DNA from: CAYJUM01 sp964478915
GTDB taxonomy: Bacteria; Nitrospirota; Nitrospiria; Nitrospirales; Nitrospiraceae
Direction: 5' to 3'
Length of the DNA stretch: 18,397 nucleotides
Assembly: GCA_964478915.1 (NCBI GenBank)
Contig: CAYZKG010000049.1
Location: 1 to 18,397, forward strand
Shown here piece after piece: positions 15,439 through 18,397 of this stretch (its first letter is position 1; each line of letters begins with the position of its first letter). The position numbers and the translations under genes were made by a program. The notes under the pieces are model-generated. The model saw only the letters and a program-made list of their open reading frames with translations. It was not told the origin of the DNA and searched no databases.

Positions 15439-16047
15439 GTGAACGTGTCGATGCCGACTGAGGGGCTGGCGGCGGTGCTGGCGGTCGGAGGGTACGTCGC
15501 AGGCTCGGTCCCGTTCGGGGTGCTGGTGGCGAAATGCCTCGGCACCGTCGATCCGCGGACCGCCGGAAGCCGCAACATCGGATTTACCAATGTCCTGCGA
15601 GTCGCCGGCAAAAAGGCCGGCATCCTGACCTTGCTGGGTGACGTCGGAAAGGGCTGGGTGGTGGCGGCCGTCGCGGCGCACTTCATCGAGGGGGAAGGCT
15701 GGGTGCTGCTGATTGCGCTCTGTCCGATTCTCGGCCATCTGTACCCCGTCTTTCTGGGGTTTCGCGGTGGAAAAGGCGTCGCGACGGCGCTCGGCGCCAT
15801 CATTGGAGTCGCGCCCTGGATCGGGCTGGTGGTGCTGGGGGTGTGGGTCGTCACGTTCATGCTGTGGCGGTATTCATCAGCGGCGGCGATCGCAGCGTTT
15901 GCGTCGTTGCCATTGATCGGTCAAGTCGGGGGTCAGGGATTGCGGTTCGAGCTCTTTGCGGTGGTGGTGACGGGGTTGATCGTGGCTCGGCATCGGGGCA
16001 ATTTGATTAGACTGTGGGAAGGCACGGAGCCCAGAATGACGAGTTGA
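15439..16047 (+). CDS. plsY: Acyl-phosphate:glycerol-3-phosphate acyltransferase
   Basis: 202 residues. PlsY is an integral membrane enzyme that transfers an acyl group from acyl phosphate to glycerol 3-phosphate, making lysophosphatidate. Its three motifs are visible: GSVPFGVLVAK (22-32), AGSRNIGFTNVLRVAGKKAG (42-61), and GHLYPVFLGFRGGKGVATALG (99-119) with the glycine-rich phosphate-binding stretch. Several hydrophobic segments cover about 10-30, 72-98, 112-145 and 175-185. Start is uncertain: GTG 15439, GTG 15445 and ATG 15451 are all in frame and none has a strong Shine-Dalgarno; 15439 is the longest that does not overlap pgsA. It is the last gene of the compact operon, and a new promoter-like TTGACA overlaps its stop codon. 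Confidence 0.94.
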   Translation: MNVSMPTEGLAAVLAVGGYVAGSVPFGVLVAKCLGTVDPRTAGSRNIGFTNVLRVAGKKAGILTLLGDVGKGWVVAAVAAHFIEGEGWVLLIALCPILGHLYPVFLGFRGGKGVATALGAIIGVAPWIGLVVLGVWVVTFMLWRYSSAAAIAAFASLPLIGQVGGQGLRFELFAVVVTGLIVARHRGNLIRLWEGTEPRMTS

Positions 16048-16072
16048 CAGAATGGCTCTTATCCGACGTAAT
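16044..16072 (+). promoter_or_regulatory. Possible promoter for the RCK_C/protease gene pair
   Basis: An exact TTGACA at 16044-16049 overlaps the plsY stop. At 17 bp spacing the -10 would be CGTAAT (16067-16072, four of six matches); TAATAT at 19 bp is an alternative. The match is suggestive only, but the 45-bp gap here is the longest on the + strand since the lepA promoter. Confidence 0.35.
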
Positions 16073-16092
16073 ATCCTGGCCTCGCATGCGCC

Positions 16093-16761
16093 ATGACGGC
16101 TGAATTTCTCTATCGTATCCGCAAGGAAGTGACCATCACCCTCGCCGCCTTGCGGGAAACCTTGATCGCCATTGCCGAACGAGTCAATCGTAAAGTGCAG
16201 ATCCTACAATTGCACTACCAGGCCGCGTACGTGTCGGATCGGATGCGCTCCATCCATCAGGCGGTTGGCGTCCGGCTGGCCGAGGTGCTCACGGACTCGG
16301 TCACCGCGAATGATTTTCTCATGCGAGGTCAGGTGGAGCCGCTTCTCGCCGAGTCGGTTTCCCAACTTCGTCTGTTGAAAAAGGAGCTTGCTCAGATCGA
16401 CGCCCGTATCGGTCAGATGGAATTGGAAACGGTCCGCGAAGAGCTATTCCAGATTCATCGGGATCTCTCGATACGGTCGGCCGTCATGCGGCGAGTCGTC
16501 CTGGAAGCCGGATCGCAGGCCATCGGACTGGCGGTGAGCGACCTCCCCCTCCCCTCCGGCCGCGTGGCCGCTGTCCTGCGAGGCTCGGCCCTGTTGACCG
16601 CCGTGGAGGGGGTGGTGCTTCAGCAGGGAGATGTGGTAGTGGTGGTGGGCTTGGAGGAGGATCTCGCGACGTTGGTTCCGCGAGTGTTCGGGAGGCCGCG
16701 GCCATCGGATGACCGGGTGGCAACCGGGGCCTCCGTCACGGCCACAGAGTCGTCATCGTAA
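16093..16761 (+). CDS. Helical/coiled-coil protein with C-terminal RCK_C (TrkA-C) domain
   Basis: 222 residues; I do not recognise a named family for the full protein. Residues 1-130 look wholly helical and charged (KKELAQIDARIGQMELETVREELFQIHRDLSI resembles a coiled coil). There is no signal peptide or clear membrane segment, so it is likely cytoplasmic. Residues 134-199 resemble a TrkA-C/RCK_C domain (VVLEAGSQAIGLAVSDLPLPSGRVAAVLRGSALLTAVEGVVLQQGDVVVVVGLEEDL), a module that binds ligands such as nucleotides in potassium channels and transporters. The NAD-binding RCK_N half and any transporter domain are absent. A Ser/Thr-rich tail ends it. Its TAA is part of the AAGGAGG used by the downstream protease, so the two are cotranscribed and probably coupled. 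No clear Shine-Dalgarno precedes the ATG. A regulatory role is inferred only. Confidence 0.8.
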   Translation: MTAEFLYRIRKEVTITLAALRETLIAIAERVNRKVQILQLHYQAAYVSDRMRSIHQAVGVRLAEVLTDSVTANDFLMRGQVEPLLAESVSQLRLLKKELAQIDARIGQMELETVREELFQIHRDLSIRSAVMRRVVLEAGSQAIGLAVSDLPLPSGRVAAVLRGSALLTAVEGVVLQQGDVVVVVGLEEDLATLVPRVFGRPRPSDDRVATGASVTATESSS

Positions 16762-16766
16762 GGAGG
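16760..16766 (+). promoter_or_regulatory. Ribosome binding site fixing the Do protease start
   Basis: AAGGAGG ends five bases before ATG 16772 and shares two bases with the TAA of the preceding gene. It selects this ATG over the in-frame 16709, which would overlap the upstream gene and spoil the signal peptide. Confidence 0.85.
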
Positions 16767-16771
16767 CTGCA

Positions 16772-18169
16772 ATGGTGCTGGAAGCATGGCCAGTCGCATC
16801 GGTCGTTAGGGCCCTCATTCGGATCTCTCTTCTGTCGGTGGTTCTCATGGCCCCCGGGGGCGGCGCTCCGCTGGCCGCGGCGGAGGGCACCGGACTGCAG
16901 CTGCTGGAAGAGATGCAGAACGTGATCACCGAGCTCGCCGACCGGGTCAAGCCCGCGGTAGTCAATATTTTCCCGGTCCAGGGAGTCGGTCGCTCCAAGG
17001 AGTCGCCGCGCGAGCGGCTTCCGAACTCCCCCGGCTCCGGCTCGGGCGTCATCATCGACCAGAAGGGGCACATCATCACGAACAACCATGTGGTCGGCGA
17101 CGCCGCCGAAGTCGAGGTCCGGCTCTCCGACAAGACGAAGTTCACCGCCCGGGTCCTCGGGAAGGACCCAGACACCGATCTGGCGGTGTTGCAGATCAAT
17201 ACCGACCGGGCCCTTCCCAGCGTGAGCTTCGGCGACTCCTCCAAGGTCAGGGTCGGTCAGTGGGTGCTGGCGGTGGGCAATCCGTTCGGCCTGGACCGTA
17301 CCGTCACGCTCGGTGTGGTCAGCGGCATCGGTCGAGAGAACATGAACTTATCGCGGTACGAGAATTTCATTCAGACCGATGCGTCCATCAACCCGGGCAA
17401 CTCGGGAGGCCCGCTCTTCAACATGCACGGCGAGGTCATCGGCATCAACACCGCAATCATCAATTTCGCCCAAGGCATCGGCTTTGCGATCCCCTCCAAC
17501 ATGGCGAAGCAGGTCATCCAGCAGTTGCTGACCCGGGGGAAGGTCGTCCGCGGCTGGCTGGGGGTCGGCATTCAGCCCGTGACGGCGGAGCTGGCCGGCA
17601 AGTTCGGGGTCAATGAGGGTGAAGGCGTACTGGTCAACGAGGTGTTCGAGAATGAGCCGGCGGCGAGAGCCGGCATCAAGCCCGGTGATGTCATCACGAA
17701 GGTGGATGGACGGACGGTGGATACGCCCAACACCCTTTCCCGCCTCATCGCCTCTTCGGAGCCCGGGGCCTCGGCCAACATTGAAGTCATCCGCGACGGG
17801 AAACGAACGACATTTTCGGTCGCGCTCAGCGAGCGGCGTGACGAAGCCATCGTCGCCTCGGTGCCGCCGTCCCGAACGGAGGTCAAGCTCGGGATCGATG
17901 TTCAGGACCTCACGGGCGAGCTGGCCGAGAAATTCAAGCTGAAAGATACCAAGGGCGTGCTGATCGCCAAAGTCGAGCAAGGCAGCATGGCCCACGTGGA
18001 GGGGCTGCGGGAGGGCGATCTCATCAAAGAGGTGAACCGCAGCGAGGTCTCGTCGGTCAACGAGTTCACCACGGCGGTTGCCCGGGTGAAGCGCGGCGAG
18101 ACGATCCTGCTGCGGGTCATGCGGGAAAGCCGCGCCTTTTACGTGGTCCTGAAGACTACCGAGAAATAA
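16772..18169 (+). CDS. degP: Periplasmic Do-family serine protease with two PDZ domains (DegP/DegQ/MucD type)
   Basis: 465 residues from the ATG behind a perfect Shine-Dalgarno. The family degrades or holds misfolded envelope proteins. An N-terminal signal peptide with hydrophobic core IRISLLSVVLMA ends near PLAAA-EG (about residue 37). The trypsin-like domain has the triad H106 (TNNHVVG), D136 (DTDLAVLQI) and S211 (NPGNSGGPLFN), with GSGSGVIID before it. PDZ1 is about 260-350 (GWLGVGIQPV, GVLVNEVFENEPAARAGIKPGDVI) and PDZ2 about 370-465 (LGIDVQDLT, GVLIAKVEQGSMAHVEGLREGDLI). The long Q-linker loop of E. coli DegP is short here, closer to DegQ or MucD; the symbol denotes the family. It probably shares a transcript with the RCK_C gene. 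Confidence 0.95.
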   Translation: MVLEAWPVASVVRALIRISLLSVVLMAPGGGAPLAAAEGTGLQLLEEMQNVITELADRVKPAVVNIFPVQGVGRSKESPRERLPNSPGSGSGVIIDQKGHIITNNHVVGDAAEVEVRLSDKTKFTARVLGKDPDTDLAVLQINTDRALPSVSFGDSSKVRVGQWVLAVGNPFGLDRTVTLGVVSGIGRENMNLSRYENFIQTDASINPGNSGGPLFNMHGEVIGINTAIINFAQGIGFAIPSNMAKQVIQQLLTRGKVVRGWLGVGIQPVTAELAGKFGVNEGEGVLVNEVFENEPAARAGIKPGDVITKVDGRTVDTPNTLSRLIASSEPGASANIEVIRDGKRTTFSVALSERRDEAIVASVPPSRTEVKLGIDVQDLTGELAEKFKLKDTKGVLIAKVEQGSMAHVEGLREGDLIKEVNRSEVSSVNEFTTAVARVKRGETILLRVMRESRAFYVVLKTTEK

Positions 18170-18175
18170 GAGGCT

Positions 18176-18192
18176 CGGCTGACAAAGAGCCG
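18176..18192 (+). other. Small hairpin just after the Do protease
   Basis: CGGCT (18176-18180) and AGCCG (18188-18192) pair around a 7-nt loop, seven bases after the stop codon. The downstream flank is GATAAAAGG, without a T-run, so it does not read as an intrinsic terminator on the + strand. Confidence 0.3.
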
Positions 18193-18197
18193 GATAA

Positions 18198-18394
18198 AAG
18201 GGGTGGCATGGCCATTCGCTCCCACACCTCCCGTCGCGACCCTTCCGGGCTTCCGCGAGCGGAAGCCTTCTGAAATTCCCGCGGCCGTGGTCTCTGACCA
18301 CGGTGCCTTGGTCAGTTTCAGCTTTCCTTCTCGCGGAAGCCTCGGTAGGTCCCCGCGCCTCCGGTGATGTTCGCTCAGTGCCATGCCACCCCTT
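18198..18394. ncRNA. Unassigned rod-like structured element (candidate ncRNA or small inverted-repeat element; strand unknown)
   Basis: The last 228 bases have no credible gene but hold nested inverted repeats. P1 is 18198-18212 with 18380-18394, a perfect 15 bp. P2 is 18248-18259 with 18330-18341, a perfect 12 bp. P3 is 18270-18275 with 18316-18321, 6 bp. P4 is 18294-18300 with 18309-18315, 7 bp. Short GACC/GGTC and CACC/GGTG pairs fit between P1 and P2. Alternative local hairpins compete: 18248-18255 with 18260-18267, and 18285-18292 with 18296-18303. On the - strand, P1 ends in CCACCCC followed by TTTTATC, like a weak terminator. The overall rod shape and length recall 6S RNA, but I could not match conserved sequence. 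A short terminal-inverted-repeat mobile element or repeat is the alternative. The window ends three bases beyond P1. Confidence 0.45.
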
Positions 18395-18397
18395 CCC

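Noticed and set aside
17348..18301. 317-codon antisense frame opposite the Do protease
   Set aside because: It is low in recognisable motifs and spans a well-supported protease gene and the structured 3' region.
18139..18384. Open frame on the - strand through the rod-like element
   Set aside because: It runs across perfect inverted repeats and into the protease gene, has no family resemblance, and reads as a by-product of the repeats.
18198..18394. Assignment of the 3' element to cobalamin or c-di-AMP riboswitches, SRP RNA or tmRNA
   Set aside because: I compared remembered consensus elements on both strands and none fit beyond a few bases; 6S-like shape remains only a suggestion.

Overview
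The window is about 18.4 kb of GC-rich (clearly above 60% by eye) bacterial chromosome. It is densely packed with housekeeping and cell-envelope genes and shows no insertion sequence, phage, CRISPR array, tRNA or rRNA. Kdo and heptose (lipopolysaccharide inner core) genes point to a diderm. The gene set, gene order and protein character resemble Nitrospirota (Nitrospira-like) chromosomes; this taxonomic reading is an inference from general familiarity and was not tested by any search.

Layout. (1) 1-3091, + strand: the 3' part of carB, then greA and a SAM hydroxide adenosyltransferase (DUF62) gene whose GTG start overlaps the greA stop. (2) 3163-6890, - strand: bioA, a 64-residue Ala/Pro-rich lipoprotein with its own sigma70-type promoter, and a GH15 glucoamylase-like gene. 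A strong hairpin lies between the lipoprotein and the GH15 gene. (3) 6913-16047, + strand: a perfect-consensus promoter drives what looks like one long operon, lepA-lepB-hldA-kdsB-pyrG-kdsA-kdsD-pgsA-plsY, with gaps of 15 bp or less and several start/stop overlaps. (4) 16093-18169, + strand: a soluble coiled-coil/RCK_C (TrkA-C) protein tightly coupled to a periplasmic Do-type serine protease with two PDZ domains. (5) 18170-18397: no credible gene, but a nested series of inverted repeats that could fold into a rod-like RNA of about 197 nt, or could be a small repeat element.

How the genes fit together. The central operon serves envelope construction. LepB processes exported proteins. HldA makes a heptose bisphosphate intermediate. 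KdsD, KdsA and KdsB make and activate Kdo, with PyrG between kdsB and kdsA supplying the CTP that KdsB consumes. PlsY and PgsA supply lysophosphatidate and phosphatidylglycerophosphate. The Do protease then guards the periplasm. KdsC, the later heptose enzymes and Kdo transferase are not in the window and must be elsewhere if the pathway is complete.

Best leads: the DUF62 enzyme has Asp where the family's catalytic His is expected; the 3'-terminal rod-like element is unassigned; the GH15 leader hairpin buries the only Shine-Dalgarno-like sequence; and the orphan RCK_C protein is paired with the protease.
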